From Amycolatopsis australiensis (GTDB taxonomy: Bacteria; Actinomycetota; Actinomycetes; Mycobacteriales; Pseudonocardiaceae), in NCBI RefSeq assembly GCF_900119165.1, contig NZ_FPJG01000006.1:3410001-3474000 (forward strand): a DNA stretch of 64,000 bases. The letters are read 5' to 3'. Made by a program: the position numbers and the translations under genes. This document shows positions 17,280 through 26,209 of this stretch, in pieces. Below the pieces are notes generated by a model. It was not told where the DNA came from and searched no databases. It saw only the letters and a list, made by a program, of their open reading frames with translations. The first letter of the stretch is position 1. The number at the start of each line of letters is the position of its first letter.

Positions 17280-18776
17280 ATGGCCCTGCTGGAACGTGCG
17301 CAGTGGTACGACATCGCGCGCAGCACCGAGTGGACACCCCGATACGTGACCCAGGAAGAACTCTTCCCCACCGAGCTGTGCGGTGGCGAGGGGCTGCCCG
17401 ACGACATCTGGTCGACCTACGACGAGCCCTACAAGATCAGTTACCGCGAGTACGTCGACATCCAGCGCCAGAAGGACGCCGGTGCCTACTCGGTGAAGGC
17501 GGCCCTGGAACGCGCCGACCTGTACAACAAGGCGGACCCGGGCTGGATCTCCATCCTCAAGGAGCACTACGCGGCGGTCGCACTGGTCGAGTACGGCGCC
17601 TCCTTCCAGGAGTCGCGGTTCATCCGCTGGTCCAAGGCACCGGGGATGCGGAACATGGCGACGTTCGGCATGCTCGACGAGATCCGGCACGGCCAGATCC
17701 AGCTGTTCTTCCCGCACGAGTACGCGCCGAAGGACCGGCAGTTCGAGTGGTCGCACGCGGCGATGTTCACCGACAACTGGGTCACCTTGGGGGCCCGGCA
17801 CTTCTTCGACGACGTCATGATGACGCGCGACGCGCTGTCGACGTCGATCTTCGCGAACTTCGCTTTCGAGACCGGCTTCACCAACCTCCAGTTCATCGGT
17901 CTTTCCGGTGACGCGGCCAACGCCGGCGACTTCACGTTCTCCAAGCTGATCCAGAGCATCCAGTCGGACGAGGCGCGGCACGCCCAGCTGGGCACGCCGC
18001 TGCTGCAGATGCTGATCGAGAACGGCCAGAAGGCCGAAGCGCAGAAGAAGATCGACATCGCCTTCTGGCGGTCCTACCGGCTGTTCACCATCCTCTCGGG
18101 CATCCCGATGGACTACTACGTGCCGCTCGAGGTGCGGGGTGAGTCCTTCAAGGAGTTCATGGAGGAGTGGATCGTCACGCAGTTCATGCGCTCGCTGGAG
18201 GACCTCGGGCTGTCGAAGCCGTGGTACTGGGACATCTTCCTGCGCGACATCTCCGAGCACCACCACGGCCAGCACCTCGGGACGTACTCGTGGCGGCCGA
18301 CCCTGTGGTGGAACCCGGCCGCCGGCGTCAGCCCCGAGGAGCGCGACTGGCTGGAGGAGAAGTACCCCGGCTGGAACGGCACGTTCGGCAAGGTCTGGGA
18401 CGTCCTGATCGACAACATGGTCCACGACCGCATGGACAAGACCGTGCCGGGCACGCTGCCGGTCATCTGCAACGTCTCGCAGCTGCCCATCGTCGGCACG
18501 CCGTCGCAGACGCTGCGGGACATCTCGCTGGTGCACGAGGGCCGCCGCTACCACTTCGCGTCCGAAGTGGACAAGTGGATCTTCGAGGACGACCCGGAGC
18601 GCTACCGGCACCACAAGAACCTCGTCGACCGCTTCCTCGGCGGCGAAATCCAGCCCGCCGACCTCGGCGGTGTCCTGGAGTACATGGGGCTCGGTGTCGT
18701 CGGCCCCGGCGGGGAGGACGCCCACGGTTTCGCGTGGGTGGACGCCTACCGCACGAAGCTCGCGAACGTCGGCTGA
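17280..18776 (+). CDS. tmoA: Diiron monooxygenase hydroxylase alpha subunit (toluene/isoprene monooxygenase type)
   Basis: The product has 498 residues, as in TmoA (about 500). The two E-x-x-H iron sites of the soluble diiron family are visible: an early glutamate in E-Y-G-A-S-F-Q-E, then D-E-I-R-H at about residue 135, a lone Glu in A-F-E-T-G-F, and D-E-A-R-H at about 230. The subunit activates oxygen to hydroxylate or epoxidise a hydrocarbon. The operon also encodes gamma, effector, beta, reductase and Rieske subunits, so a complete six-component enzyme is present. The substrate cannot be read from sequence; toluene, phenol, isoprene and alkene enzymes all belong to this clade. Confidence 0.9.
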   Translation: MALLERAQWYDIARSTEWTPRYVTQEELFPTELCGGEGLPDDIWSTYDEPYKISYREYVDIQRQKDAGAYSVKAALERADLYNKADPGWISILKEHYAAVALVEYGASFQESRFIRWSKAPGMRNMATFGMLDEIRHGQIQLFFPHEYAPKDRQFEWSHAAMFTDNWVTLGARHFFDDVMMTRDALSTSIFANFAFETGFTNLQFIGLSGDAANAGDFTFSKLIQSIQSDEARHAQLGTPLLQMLIENGQKAEAQKKIDIAFWRSYRLFTILSGIPMDYYVPLEVRGESFKEFMEEWIVTQFMRSLEDLGLSKPWYWDIFLRDISEHHHGQHLGTYSWRPTLWWNPAAGVSPEERDWLEEKYPGWNGTFGKVWDVLIDNMVHDRMDKTVPGTLPVICNVSQLPIVGTPSQTLRDISLVHEGRRYHFASEVDKWIFEDDPERYRHHKNLVDRFLGGEIQPADLGGVLEYMGLGVVGPGGEDAHGFAWVDAYRTKLANVG

Positions 18777-18793
18777 GCAAGGAGGAACCCACC

Positions 18794-19048
18794 ATGGCCG
18801 TTGTCCCGCTCGCCGCGCACTTCCACGGCGACTTCGTCCTCAAGCTGCTGCCGGTAGAGACCACGAACACGATGGACGAGGTCGCCGCCGCGGCCGCCGC
18901 CAACTCCGTCGGCATCCACGTGCCCGGGCAGCCCGGCCGGACCCTCCGGGTGCGCAAGCAGGGCGTCGACGCGCCCTACGCCCGCGAGAGCACCGTCGCC
19001 GAGTCCGGTCTGGAGCCGACCGAATGCATCGAAATCTACTACGAGTGA
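18794..19048 (+). CDS. tmoB: Monooxygenase hydroxylase gamma subunit (TmoB-like)
   Basis: The product has 84 residues, the same as TmoB. It starts 17 bases after tmoA behind AAGGAGG. The ubiquitin-like fold is suggested by an opening V-P-L-A-A-H-F-H-G-D-F-V-L-K-L and by the ending G-L-E-P-T-E-C-I-E-I-Y-Y-E. It is the small structural subunit of the (alpha-beta-gamma)2 hydroxylase. Confidence 0.85.
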   Translation: MAVVPLAAHFHGDFVLKLLPVETTNTMDEVAAAAAANSVGIHVPGQPGRTLRVRKQGVDAPYARESTVAESGLEPTECIEIYYE

Positions 19049-19057
19049 GGAGGACCG

Positions 19058-19372
19058 GTGACCAACACTGAACCCATCGCCGACCCGGTCGGCCCGGTCC
19101 TGCAGACCGGCGAGGTCGCCCGCGCCGTCGCCGACGCGGCCGTCATCGACAACGCCGGCCGCCGCGTCGACGTCCGCGATCGCGGCTCCTACGTCCGCAT
19201 CGAGGTCGACGGCGGCGAGTGCGTGCTCCGGGCCGAGACCATCGCCGGCGAGCTCGGCCGCCCGTTCCGGCTCTCCGAGCTGGAGCTGATCATGCCTTCG
19301 TTCGTGGGGCGCATCGAAACCGGCTCCGACGTCATCCGCTTCTACCTCGGCAACAAGGAGGCCCGCGCATGA
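19058..19372 (+). CDS. tmoD: Monooxygenase effector/coupling protein (MmoB/DmpM family)
   Basis: The product has 104 residues with a GTG start at 19058 behind GAGGAGG. The protein has the effector fold of TmoD/DmpM: a disordered start, V-G-P-V-L-Q-T-G-E-V-A-R-A-V, then D-R-G-S-Y-V-R-I-E and an F-R-L-S-E-L-E-L-I-M-P-S-F tail. It binds the hydroxylase and tunes oxygen activation without carrying a cofactor. Its stop overlaps the beta-subunit start (ATGA). Confidence 0.87.
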   Translation: MTNTEPIADPVGPVLQTGEVARAVADAAVIDNAGRRVDVRDRGSYVRIEVDGGECVLRAETIAGELGRPFRLSELELIMPSFVGRIETGSDVIRFYLGNKEARA

Positions 19373-20355
19373 GTGCCCCGCTCAAGCCCCTCAAGACCTG
19401 GGGACACCTCGCCAAGCGCCGGCGCAAGCCCAGCGAGTACGAAATCGTCTCGACGAACCTGCTGTGGCACACCCGCGACAAGGACCAGCCGTGGGACGTC
19501 GGGCACACCGGGTTCATGGCGGACTTCTACCGCCGCCACCGCAACGGCAGCCCGATCACGCACGAGGACTGGAACGCTTTCCGCGACCCGGACGAGCTGG
19601 TCTACCGCACCTACAACATCCTCCAGGACGGTCAGGAGTCCTATGTGGATGGACTGCTGGACCAGCACAACGAGGAGGGCCACGACCGCGGCCTCCCGTC
19701 CGAGTGGGTCGCGACGCTCGCCGAGCTGTACACGCCGAGCCGCTACCTGCTGCACACCGTGCAGATGGCCAGTGCCTATCTGGTCCACATGGCACCGGCC
19801 AGCACGATCGCCAACTGCGCCGCCTTCCAGGCCGCGGACTCGCTGCGCTGGCTCTCCCGGGTGGCCTACCGGACGGCCGAGCTCGGGCTGGCGCACCCGG
19901 CCACCGGATTCGGCCAGGACGAGCGCCGGCACTGGGAGGAACTGCCCGCGTGGCAGGGCTTCCGCGAGCTGATGGAACGCCAGCTGACCACGTTCGACTG
20001 GGCGGAGGCGTTCGTCGCCCTCAACGTCGTCGCCAAGCCGGCCATGGACGAGGTCGTCCTGCGGCAGCTCGGCGTCAGTGCTCGCCGCCACGGCGACGTC
20101 CTGCACGCGTTGCTGGCCGAAGCCGCGCTCCGCGACAGCGAGCGGTCGCGCCGCTGGACGCTGGCGCTGGTGCAGCAGATGACCGAGGTCGAGGCGAACG
20201 TGCCGACGCTGGCGGAGTGGATCCGGAAGTGGGAGCCGCTCGGTGTCGCCGCCATCCGCGCCTACGCCGAGCAGATCCCGGAGAACGCCGAAGCCGCGGA
20301 CAACGCGGTCGGCGCGCTGCGGGCCTTCCACCGGCAGCTCGGGTTCGGGGACTGA
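19369..20355 (+). CDS. tmoE: Monooxygenase hydroxylase beta subunit (TmoE-like)
   Basis: The product has 328 residues, matching TmoE (about 327). It begins L-K-P-L-K-T-W-G-H-L-A-K-R-R-R-K-P-S-E-Y, the typical opening of toluene-monooxygenase beta subunits, and is all-helical with W-A-E-A-F-V-A-L-N in the second half. It has the diiron-protein fold but lacks the metal ligands and serves as a structural partner of the alpha subunit. Confidence 0.88.
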   Translation: MSAPLKPLKTWGHLAKRRRKPSEYEIVSTNLLWHTRDKDQPWDVGHTGFMADFYRRHRNGSPITHEDWNAFRDPDELVYRTYNILQDGQESYVDGLLDQHNEEGHDRGLPSEWVATLAELYTPSRYLLHTVQMASAYLVHMAPASTIANCAAFQAADSLRWLSRVAYRTAELGLAHPATGFGQDERRHWEELPAWQGFRELMERQLTTFDWAEAFVALNVVAKPAMDEVVLRQLGVSARRHGDVLHALLAEAALRDSERSRRWTLALVQQMTEVEANVPTLAEWIRKWEPLGVAAIRAYAEQIPENAEAADNAVGALRAFHRQLGFGD

Positions 20356-20362
20356 CGTCGTC

Positions 20363-21397
20363 ATGGCCACCGCTACCGGACACCACATCACCGTCGAAGG
20401 CAGCGGCGTCCGCTTTCCCTGCGCGGAGGGCGACACGCTGTTGCGCTCCGCCCTCCGCGCGGGTGTCGGGCTGAGCTACGAATGCAACAGCGGTTCGTGC
20501 GGGAGCTGCCGCTACGAGCTGCTGGCGGGCGAAGTCCACGACCGCCGGCCCGACGCGCCGGGCCTGAGCGCCCGCGACCGCCGGAAGGGCCGGCGGCTCG
20601 CGTGCCAGAGCGAACCCCTCTCGGACTGCACGGTGAAGGTCGCCGAGCCGGGCCCGGTCGCGACGCCCCGGCCGATCCGGCAGGACGCGGTGCTGCGCGC
20701 CGTGCGCCCGCTGACGCACGACATGGCCGAGTTCGTCTTCGACGCGGAGAAGCACGCCGCGTTCACGGCCGGGCAGTACGCGATGATCCACCTGCCGGAC
20801 GGCGACGTCGAGCGGGCCTACTCCATGAGCAACCTCAGCAACTGCTCGCGGGAGTGGCGGTTCGTCGTGAAGCGCACGCCCGGCGGCAAGGCGACGTCGT
20901 TCCTGTTCGACCGGCTCGAGCCGGGCGACCCGGTGACGCTCGACGGCCCGTACGGCCACGCCTACCTGCGCCCCGACGATCCGGGACGGAAGATCGTCTG
21001 CGTCGGCGGGGGGTCGGGGCTCGGCGCGATGATCAGCGTGCTGCTGGGGGTCGCCGCCCTGCCCGACGCCGGCGGCTGGACGGTGCACCTGTTCTGCGCC
21101 GGGCGGGAGCCACGGGACATCCACATCCCGGAATCGGTCGGGCTCGTGCAGTACCGGCTCGGCCGGCTCCATGTGCACACCGCGGTGTCGGCCGCCTCGG
21201 CCGGGAACGAGCCGGTCGACGAAGCCGTGTTCCGCGGGTTCGCCCACGACGCCGTCCTGGACCGGCTGGCCGGGGAGATCACCGACTACACCTACTACGC
21301 CGCCGGACCGCTCGCGATGACCGACGCCCTCGCTCGCGCCCTCGTCATCGACAACGGGCTCGCGGCCGACCGGCTGCACTTCGACCGCTTCTGCTGA
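20363..21397 (+). CDS. tmoF: Monooxygenase NAD(P)H reductase (2Fe-2S ferredoxin, FAD and NAD domains)
   Basis: The product has 344 residues. Residues 1-95 form a plant-type ferredoxin domain with cysteine ligands in Y-E-C-N-S-G-S-C-G-S-C and a fourth in R-L-A-C-Q-S. An FAD domain follows (R-A-Y-S-M-S-N binding motif), then an NAD-binding domain with V-G-G-G-S-G-L-G and a final Y-Y-A-A-G-P. It passes electrons from NAD(P)H to the Rieske protein encoded next. The spacing to tmoE is 7 bases. Confidence 0.9.
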   Translation: MATATGHHITVEGSGVRFPCAEGDTLLRSALRAGVGLSYECNSGSCGSCRYELLAGEVHDRRPDAPGLSARDRRKGRRLACQSEPLSDCTVKVAEPGPVATPRPIRQDAVLRAVRPLTHDMAEFVFDAEKHAAFTAGQYAMIHLPDGDVERAYSMSNLSNCSREWRFVVKRTPGGKATSFLFDRLEPGDPVTLDGPYGHAYLRPDDPGRKIVCVGGGSGLGAMISVLLGVAALPDAGGWTVHLFCAGREPRDIHIPESVGLVQYRLGRLHVHTAVSAASAGNEPVDEAVFRGFAHDAVLDRLAGEITDYTYYAAGPLAMTDALARALVIDNGLAADRLHFDRFC

Positions 21398-21410
21398 AAG
21401 GACACACGCG

Positions 21411-21746
21411 ATGGGATTCGTTCGGGTGTGCGGCCTGGATGACGTCTGGGAAGGCGAGATGGAGTCGTTCGAGGTGGACGGCAGGGAGATCCTGGTCGCC
21501 CATCTCGACGGCGGCGAGGTCGTCGCGACGCAGGCCATCTGCCCGCACCAGCAGGTCGAGCTCGTCGAAGGCGAGCTGGACAAGACGACGCTGACCTGCA
21601 AGAGCCACCTGTGGACGTTCGACCTGACCAGCTGCAAGGGAATCAACCCGGGGCACGCCGAGCTGGCCCGGTACCCCGTCAAGCTCGACGGCGACGACAT
21701 CTACATCGACCCCGACGGCGACACCCCGAAGGTCGCCCACTCCTGA
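21411..21746 (+). CDS. tmoC: Rieske ferredoxin of the monooxygenase (TmoC-like)
   Basis: The product has 111 residues, as for TmoC. The Rieske 2Fe-2S motifs C-P-H-Q and C-K-S-H-L-W supply the two Cys and two His ligands. It carries electrons from the reductase to the diiron hydroxylase. In the well-known tmo and iso operons the Rieske gene comes third, directly before the effector. Here it is last, after the reductase, which marks a rearranged operon. Confidence 0.9.
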   Translation: MGFVRVCGLDDVWEGEMESFEVDGREILVAHLDGGEVVATQAICPHQQVELVEGELDKTTLTCKSHLWTFDLTSCKGINPGHAELARYPVKLDGDDIYIDPDGDTPKVAHS

Positions 21747-21765
21747 TTGGAACGAAGGACTGACG

Positions 21766-22488
21766 ATGGTTGCGATCAACTGCGACATGGGCGAGGCCTA
21801 CAGCATCTACCGGTGCGGTGACGACGAAGGCATCATGCCCTACATCACCATCGCGAACGTGGCCTGCGGCTTCCACGCGGCCGACCCGGTCGTGATGCGG
21901 AAGACGGTCGCGCTCGCCAAGGAGCACGGGGTCAAGGTCGGCGCCCACCCCTCGTTCCCCGACCGCGACGGCTTCGGCCGGCGCGAAATGAAGCTGGACC
22001 CGGCCGAGCTGACCGCCGCGGTCATCTACCAGGTCGCCGCGCTGACCGGTTTCCTGAAGGAACAGGGCATGCCGCTCAACCACATCAAGCCGCACGGCGC
22101 GCTCTACGGTCTCGCCTCGCGCGACGAGTCCGTGGCCGCCGCGATCGCCGCCGCCGCGGACGTCTTCGACGTGCCGCTGATGGGCATGGCGAACACCGTG
22201 CACGAGCAGGTGTGGGGCCAGCGCTCGCAGGGGTTCATCGCCGAGTACTACACCGATCTGGACTACCGGTCCGACGGCTCGCTGATCATCACCCGCGAGC
22301 ACGCCGCGTACGACCCCGCGGAGGCCGCCCGCCGCTCGGTGCGCGCGGTGACCGACGGCGTCGCCACGGCCGTGGACGGCACCGACATCCCGATGCGCGC
22401 AGACTGCATCTGCGTGCACTCCGACACGCCCGGTGCCGTGGACCTGGCGAAGAGCGTGCACGAGGCGCTCGTGCCGTACCTGAACTAG
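21766..22488 (+). CDS. pxpA: LamB/YcsF-family protein (5-oxoprolinase subunit A, PxpA-like)
   Basis: The product has 240 residues, a normal length. It opens I-N-C-D-M-G-E-A-Y with A-C-G-F-H-A-A-D-P a little later, which contribute active-site Asp and His residues, then K-P-H-G-A-L-Y. PxpA is the hydrolase part of the ATP-dependent 5-oxoprolinase. In standard operons it stands with pxpB and pxpC only. Here a biotin carrier and a biotin carboxylase lie in between, so the complex may hydrolyse a carboxylated lactam or amide rather than 5-oxoproline. Confidence 0.85.
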   Translation: MVAINCDMGEAYSIYRCGDDEGIMPYITIANVACGFHAADPVVMRKTVALAKEHGVKVGAHPSFPDRDGFGRREMKLDPAELTAAVIYQVAALTGFLKEQGMPLNHIKPHGALYGLASRDESVAAAIAAAADVFDVPLMGMANTVHEQVWGQRSQGFIAEYYTDLDYRSDGSLIITREHAAYDPAEAARRSVRAVTDGVATAVDGTDIPMRADCICVHSDTPGAVDLAKSVHEALVPYLN

Positions 22489-22533
22489 CCCGACTTTTCC
22501 CGCAACCGCAACCAGCCGAGACAGCGAGGTGCC

Positions 22534-22785
22534 GTGATGACCCGTCACGAGGTGGTGTCGCCCATCCCGGGAGTCTTCTACCGCAGGCCCGAACCCGACA
22601 GCCCGGAGTACGTGACCGCCGGCCAGCAGGTCGCGGCCGGCGACACCGTCGGCCTGGTGGAAGTCATGAAATCCTTCCATCCGGTCGAAGCCGACGTGGC
22701 GGGCACGGTCGTCGAGTACGCCGTCGAAGCGGACGACCTCGTCGACGCCGGGCAGGCCGTGGTCATCCTCGAGGTCGGGTCATGA
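22534..22785 (+). CDS. Biotin carboxyl carrier protein
   Basis: The product has 83 residues. The start is GTG 22534 or ATG 22537; GCGAGG fits both. The biotin-acceptor motif E-V-M-K-S lies at about residue 46, with the flanking P-V-E-A-D-V-A-G hairpin. The lysine carries biotin and swings between the carboxylase and the carboxyltransferase. The stop overlaps the next gene (ATGA). The protein lacks the long N-terminal part of AccB used for fatty acids, which fits a dedicated pathway carrier. Confidence 0.87.
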   Translation: MMTRHEVVSPIPGVFYRRPEPDSPEYVTAGQQVAAGDTVGLVEVMKSFHPVEADVAGTVVEYAVEADDLVDAGQAVVILEVGS

Positions 22786-24143
22786 AGCGGCTGCTGATCG
22801 CCAACCGGGGCGAGATCGCGGTCCGGATCATCCGCGCGGCGAAGGACCTCGGCATCGAGACGGTCGCCGTGGCGAGCGATGCGGACACCACGGCCCGGCA
22901 CGCCGTCCTCGCCGACGCCGTGGTGCACATCGGGCCCGCGCCGGCGACGAAGAGCTACCTCGTGCCGGAGCTGATCGTCGACGCGGCGAAGCAGTCCGGT
23001 GCGGACGCCGTCCACCCGGGCTACGGCTTCCTGTCCGAGCGGGCCGCGTTCGCCGCCGCGGTCGCCGGCGCCGGGCTGACGTTCGTCGGGCCGGACGCCG
23101 GGGTCATCGAGCAGATGGGCGACAAGGTCCGGGCGCGCCAGGTCGCGATGGCCGCGGGCGTGCCCACCGTCCCCGGCACGACCGATGGCGTCGACGACGT
23201 GGCCGCGGCGGTCGCCGCCGCCCGCGAGATCGGGTATCCCGTCATGCTCAAGGCCGCCGCGGGCGGCGGGGGCCGGGGTATCCGGGTCGTCGGCGACGAA
23301 CCCGAGCTGCGCAAGGCCTTCCCGCAGGCTTCCGGGGAAGCGGCCAAAGCCTTCGGTGACGGCCGGATGTACCTGGAGCGGTTCGTCCGCCACGCCCGGC
23401 ACGTCGAGGTGCAGGTGCTCGGGGACGGAGCGGACGCCATCCACGTCTTCGAGCGCGAGTGCTCGCTGCAGCGACGCCGGCAGAAGGTCGTCGAGGAGGC
23501 GCCTTCGCCGGGGATCGACGAGCGCATCCGCGCGGAGATGACCAGCGCGGCCGTCCGGTTGTGCAAGCAGGTCGGCTACCGCAGCGCCGGCACGTGCGAG
23601 TTCCTGGTGGACGACGAGACCGGAGAGTTCTTCTTCATCGAGATGAACACCCGCATCCAGGTCGAGCACCCCGTCTCCGAGTGGATCAGCGGGATCGACC
23701 TCGTCGCCTGGCAGCTGCGGATCGCGGCGGGCGAGCCGCTGGGCTTGCGGCAGGAGGACGTCCAGCCGCGCGGCCACGCCATCGAGTTCCGCGTGTGCGC
23801 CGAGGACCCGGACCGGAACTTCCTGCCGGGCCCCGGCAAGATCGGGCACGTCGAGCTGCCCGGTGGTCCCTGGGTGCGCACGGACACGTGGCTCACGCCC
23901 GGCAGCCAGGTCCCGCCGTACTACGACTCGCTCGTCGCGAAGGTCGTGGTGTGGGGCGACGACCGGGCCACGGCGCTGGCCCGGTCCCGGCGGGCGCTGG
24001 GCGAGCTCGTCATCGACGGCGTGCCCACCACCACGCGGTTGCTCCTCGAGCTGCTCGACCAGCCGTGGTTCGCCGAAGGCCGGTTCGACACCGGGACCCT
24101 CGAGGTGTGGCTGGCCGGGCGAGCGGCGGGAGGGAAGGCATGA
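22782..24143 (+). CDS. Biotin carboxylase (AccC-like)
   Basis: The product has 453 residues, the size of stand-alone AccC. It opens L-L-I-A-N-R-G-E-I-A-V-R-I-I-R. The ATP-grasp glycine loop G-G-G-G-R-G is at about residue 165, followed by H-V-E-V-Q-V-L-G-D and E-M-N-T-R-I-Q-V-E-H. It carboxylates biotin on the carrier protein with ATP and bicarbonate. The start and stop overlap its neighbours by 4 bases, so it is made with the carrier and the KipI-like subunit. The usual acetyl-CoA carboxyltransferase gene is absent here. Confidence 0.9.
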   Translation: MKRLLIANRGEIAVRIIRAAKDLGIETVAVASDADTTARHAVLADAVVHIGPAPATKSYLVPELIVDAAKQSGADAVHPGYGFLSERAAFAAAVAGAGLTFVGPDAGVIEQMGDKVRARQVAMAAGVPTVPGTTDGVDDVAAAVAAAREIGYPVMLKAAAGGGGRGIRVVGDEPELRKAFPQASGEAAKAFGDGRMYLERFVRHARHVEVQVLGDGADAIHVFERECSLQRRRQKVVEEAPSPGIDERIRAEMTSAAVRLCKQVGYRSAGTCEFLVDDETGEFFFIEMNTRIQVEHPVSEWISGIDLVAWQLRIAAGEPLGLRQEDVQPRGHAIEFRVCAEDPDRNFLPGPGKIGHVELPGGPWVRTDTWLTPGSQVPPYYDSLVAKVVVWGDDRATALARSRRALGELVIDGVPTTTRLLLELLDQPWFAEGRFDTGTLEVWLAGRAAGGKA

Positions 24144-25033
24144 CCGGACAGGACACCGCCGCCCGTTACAGCTGGGGCGGTGACGAGCACATCTTCGTCG
24201 AGCTCGCCGAATCGATGAGCCTGCAGGCGAACTTCCGCGCGATGGCCATCACGACACTGCTCAAGCAGGAGCGGCCGGACGGAATACTGGAGATCTGCCC
24301 CGCGAACGCGTCGTACCAGGTTCGCTACGACCCGGACGTGCTCGAGCCGCGGACGCTGCTCGCTCAGCTGCAGGACATCGAGAAGCGGGTCGGCGACGCC
24401 TCGGACTTCCAGCTGTCCACCCGCGTCGTGGAGATCCCGGTCCTTTACCAGGACCCGTGGACCACCGAGACGCTGATGCGCTTCCGCGACCGCCACCAGG
24501 ACCCGGACGCGACCGACATCGAGTACGCGGCCCGCATCAACGGCCTGTCCGGCGTGGACGAGTTCATCGAGACGCACTCGTCGTCACCCTGGTTCACCTC
24601 GATGGTGGGCTTCGTGGCCGGGCTGCCGTTCATGTTCCAGATGGTGCCCCGGGAACGGCAGCTGGTCGTGCCCAAGTACCTGCGCCCCCGCACCGACACC
24701 CCGAAACAGACAGTCGGGCACGGCGGGTGCTTCGGGTGCATCTACTCCGTGCGCGGCGCCGGCGGTTACCAGATGTTCGGCGTCACCCCCGCGCCGATCT
24801 ACGACCCCTCGCAGGAACTGCCGGACTTCGGCGACTTCATGGTCTTCTGCCGCCCGGGCGACATCGTCAAGTTCGCCCCGATCACCCGGGAGCAGTACGA
24901 CGACCACGTCAAGGAAGTCGAGGCAGGCACGTTCCGCATCCGGACCAGGGAAGTCGACTTCGGGCTGAAGTCCTACCTCGACGACTCCGACGCGTTCAAC
25001 GCTCGTCTGCTGGAGGTGCTCCGTGCCGATTGA
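24140..25033 (+). CDS. pxpB: KipI-type carboxyltransferase subunit (PxpB/AHS1-like)
   Basis: The product has 297 residues, longer than E. coli PxpB (about 218). The AHS1/CT_C_D domain shows G-D-E-H-I-F-V-E at the start, F-V-A-G-L-P-F-M, then H-G-G-C-F-G-C-I-Y-S-V-R-G-A-G-G-Y. The C-terminal ~60 residues (after F-C-R-P-G-D-I-V) are an extension, as in the copy at 13.7 kb. It should form the carboxyltransferase heterodimer with the next gene, with which it overlaps by 11 bases. Confidence 0.83.
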   Translation: MTGQDTAARYSWGGDEHIFVELAESMSLQANFRAMAITTLLKQERPDGILEICPANASYQVRYDPDVLEPRTLLAQLQDIEKRVGDASDFQLSTRVVEIPVLYQDPWTTETLMRFRDRHQDPDATDIEYAARINGLSGVDEFIETHSSSPWFTSMVGFVAGLPFMFQMVPRERQLVVPKYLRPRTDTPKQTVGHGGCFGCIYSVRGAGGYQMFGVTPAPIYDPSQELPDFGDFMVFCRPGDIVKFAPITREQYDDHVKEVEAGTFRIRTREVDFGLKSYLDDSDAFNARLLEVLRAD

Positions 25034-25988
25034 GGTGCGCAAGCCGGGTCTCGCGACCACGGTCCAGGACGCCGGCCGAAGCGGCTACTACGACGTCGGC
25101 ATCCCGCCGTCGGGTGCGCTCGACCAGTTCTCCTTCCGGGTCGCCAATCGCCTGGTGGGCAACGACGCGGGCGCGGGCGTGCTGGAATGCGTCTACCTGG
25201 GTCCGGATCTCGTGTTCACCGAGGACGCCGTGATCGCCGTCGCGGGCGCCGACATGCAGCCGAAGGTCAACGGCGACCCGCGGCCGCTGTGGGAGTCGTT
25301 CGAGGTCGAGGCGGGTGACGTGCTGACGTTCGGCTTCTGCAAGAACGGGGCTCGGGCCTACATCGCGGTCGGCGGCGGCTTCGACGTTCCGGTCGTGCTG
25401 GGCAGCCGCGCGACCTACGCCCTGGGCGGGCTCGGTGGCGTCGGCGGCCGTCCGCTCGCGGCGGGCGACGTGCTCCAGGTCGGTCCCGGCCACGGCTCCG
25501 CGGGCCGTTCGCTCCCGGAGGATCTGCGGCCGACGCTGTCCAAAGAGGTCGAGGTCCGCGTGGTCATGGGCCTGTACGACCACGTCCTGACGTCCGGCGG
25601 CCGAGCGGATTTCCTGGCCACCACCTGGACGCTGACGCCGGTCGCGGACCGCGTCGGCTTCCGCTACAAGGGCGCGGAACTCGCGACCGTCGACCGCGAG
25701 CCGCCCTTCGGCGCCGGGCAGGACCCGTCGAACATCGTCGACGCGCCGTACCCGATCGGCTCCATCCAGGTCCCCGGCGGGGTCGAGCCGATCATCCTGC
25801 ACCGCGACGCGGTGTCCGGCGGCGGTTACCTGATGATCGCCACGGTGATCAGCGGCGACCTGGACGTCGTCGCCCAGTCCGCGCCGAACACGCGCACCAG
25901 GTTCGTCGCGGTCGGCCTCGACGAAGCACTCGCGGCCCGGCGCGACTACCGCAACCGCGGCCACCGCGTCGCCGAACTCCTGTCCTAG
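25023..25988 (+). CDS. pxpC: KipA-type carboxyltransferase subunit (PxpC/AHS2-like)
   Basis: The product has 321 residues. GTG 25023 lies behind GGAGGTG inside the end of the previous gene. The AHS2/CT_A_B domain has [13 protein letters not shown] near the start, then [24 protein letters not shown], and a late [12 protein letters not shown]. The family name refers to its likeness to the carboxyltransferase of urea carboxylase. A biotin carrier and carboxylase lie just upstream, so genuine biotin-dependent transfer is plausible here. Confidence 0.85.
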   Translation: MPIEVRKPGLATTVQDAGRSGYYDVGIPPSGALDQFSFRVANRLVGNDAGAGVLECVYLGPDLVFTEDAVIAVAGADMQPKVNGDPRPLWESFEVEAGDVLTFGFCKNGARAYIAVGGGFDVPVVLGSRATYALGGLGGVGGRPLAAGDVLQVGPGHGSAGRSLPEDLRPTLSKEVEVRVVMGLYDHVLTSGGRADFLATTWTLTPVADRVGFRYKGAELATVDREPPFGAGQDPSNIVDAPYPIGSIQVPGGVEPIILHRDAVSGGGYLMIATVISGDLDVVAQSAPNTRTRFVAVGLDEALAARRDYRNRGHRVAELLS

Positions 25989-26000
25989 AAGGGAATTCCC

Positions 26001-26186
26001 GTGCCCCACATCCGCATCGACTGGTTCCCCGGCCGCACCACCCAGCAGAAGCGGGAACTCGCCGAAGTCCTGACCCGCGAGATCTGCCGGATCGGCAAGT
26101 GCGCGCCCGAATCGGTCGGGATCGTCTTCGCCGACGTCGACACCGAGAACTGGGCTCGCGCCGGCAAGCTCTTCGCCGACGACTGA
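26001..26186 (+). CDS. 4-Oxalocrotonate-tautomerase-family protein
   Basis: The product has 61 residues, the classic 4-OT length. Met is followed directly by Pro, giving the N-terminal catalytic proline after Met removal. The start [12 protein letters not shown] and the later S-V-G-I-V-F-A-D-V fit the beta-alpha-beta fold. Family members shift double bonds in 2-oxo acids or dehalogenate. The gene lies 12 bases after pxpC in the same operon and could isomerise a pathway intermediate. Confidence 0.8.
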   Translation: MPHIRIDWFPGRTTQQKRELAEVLTREICRIGKCAPESVGIVFADVDTENWARAGKLFADD

Positions 26187-26209
26187 GCCGGCGCCCCCAT
26201 GGAGAAACG

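Noticed and set aside
17187..18725. A 512-codon open frame antisense to the monooxygenase alpha gene
   Set aside because: The sense frame carries both iron sites, so the antisense frame is a shadow.
22534..24143. Biotin carrier and carboxylase as acetyl-CoA carboxylase for fatty-acid synthesis
   Set aside because: No acetyl-CoA carboxyltransferase is beside them. The direct partners are KipI/KipA, and the carrier is short.
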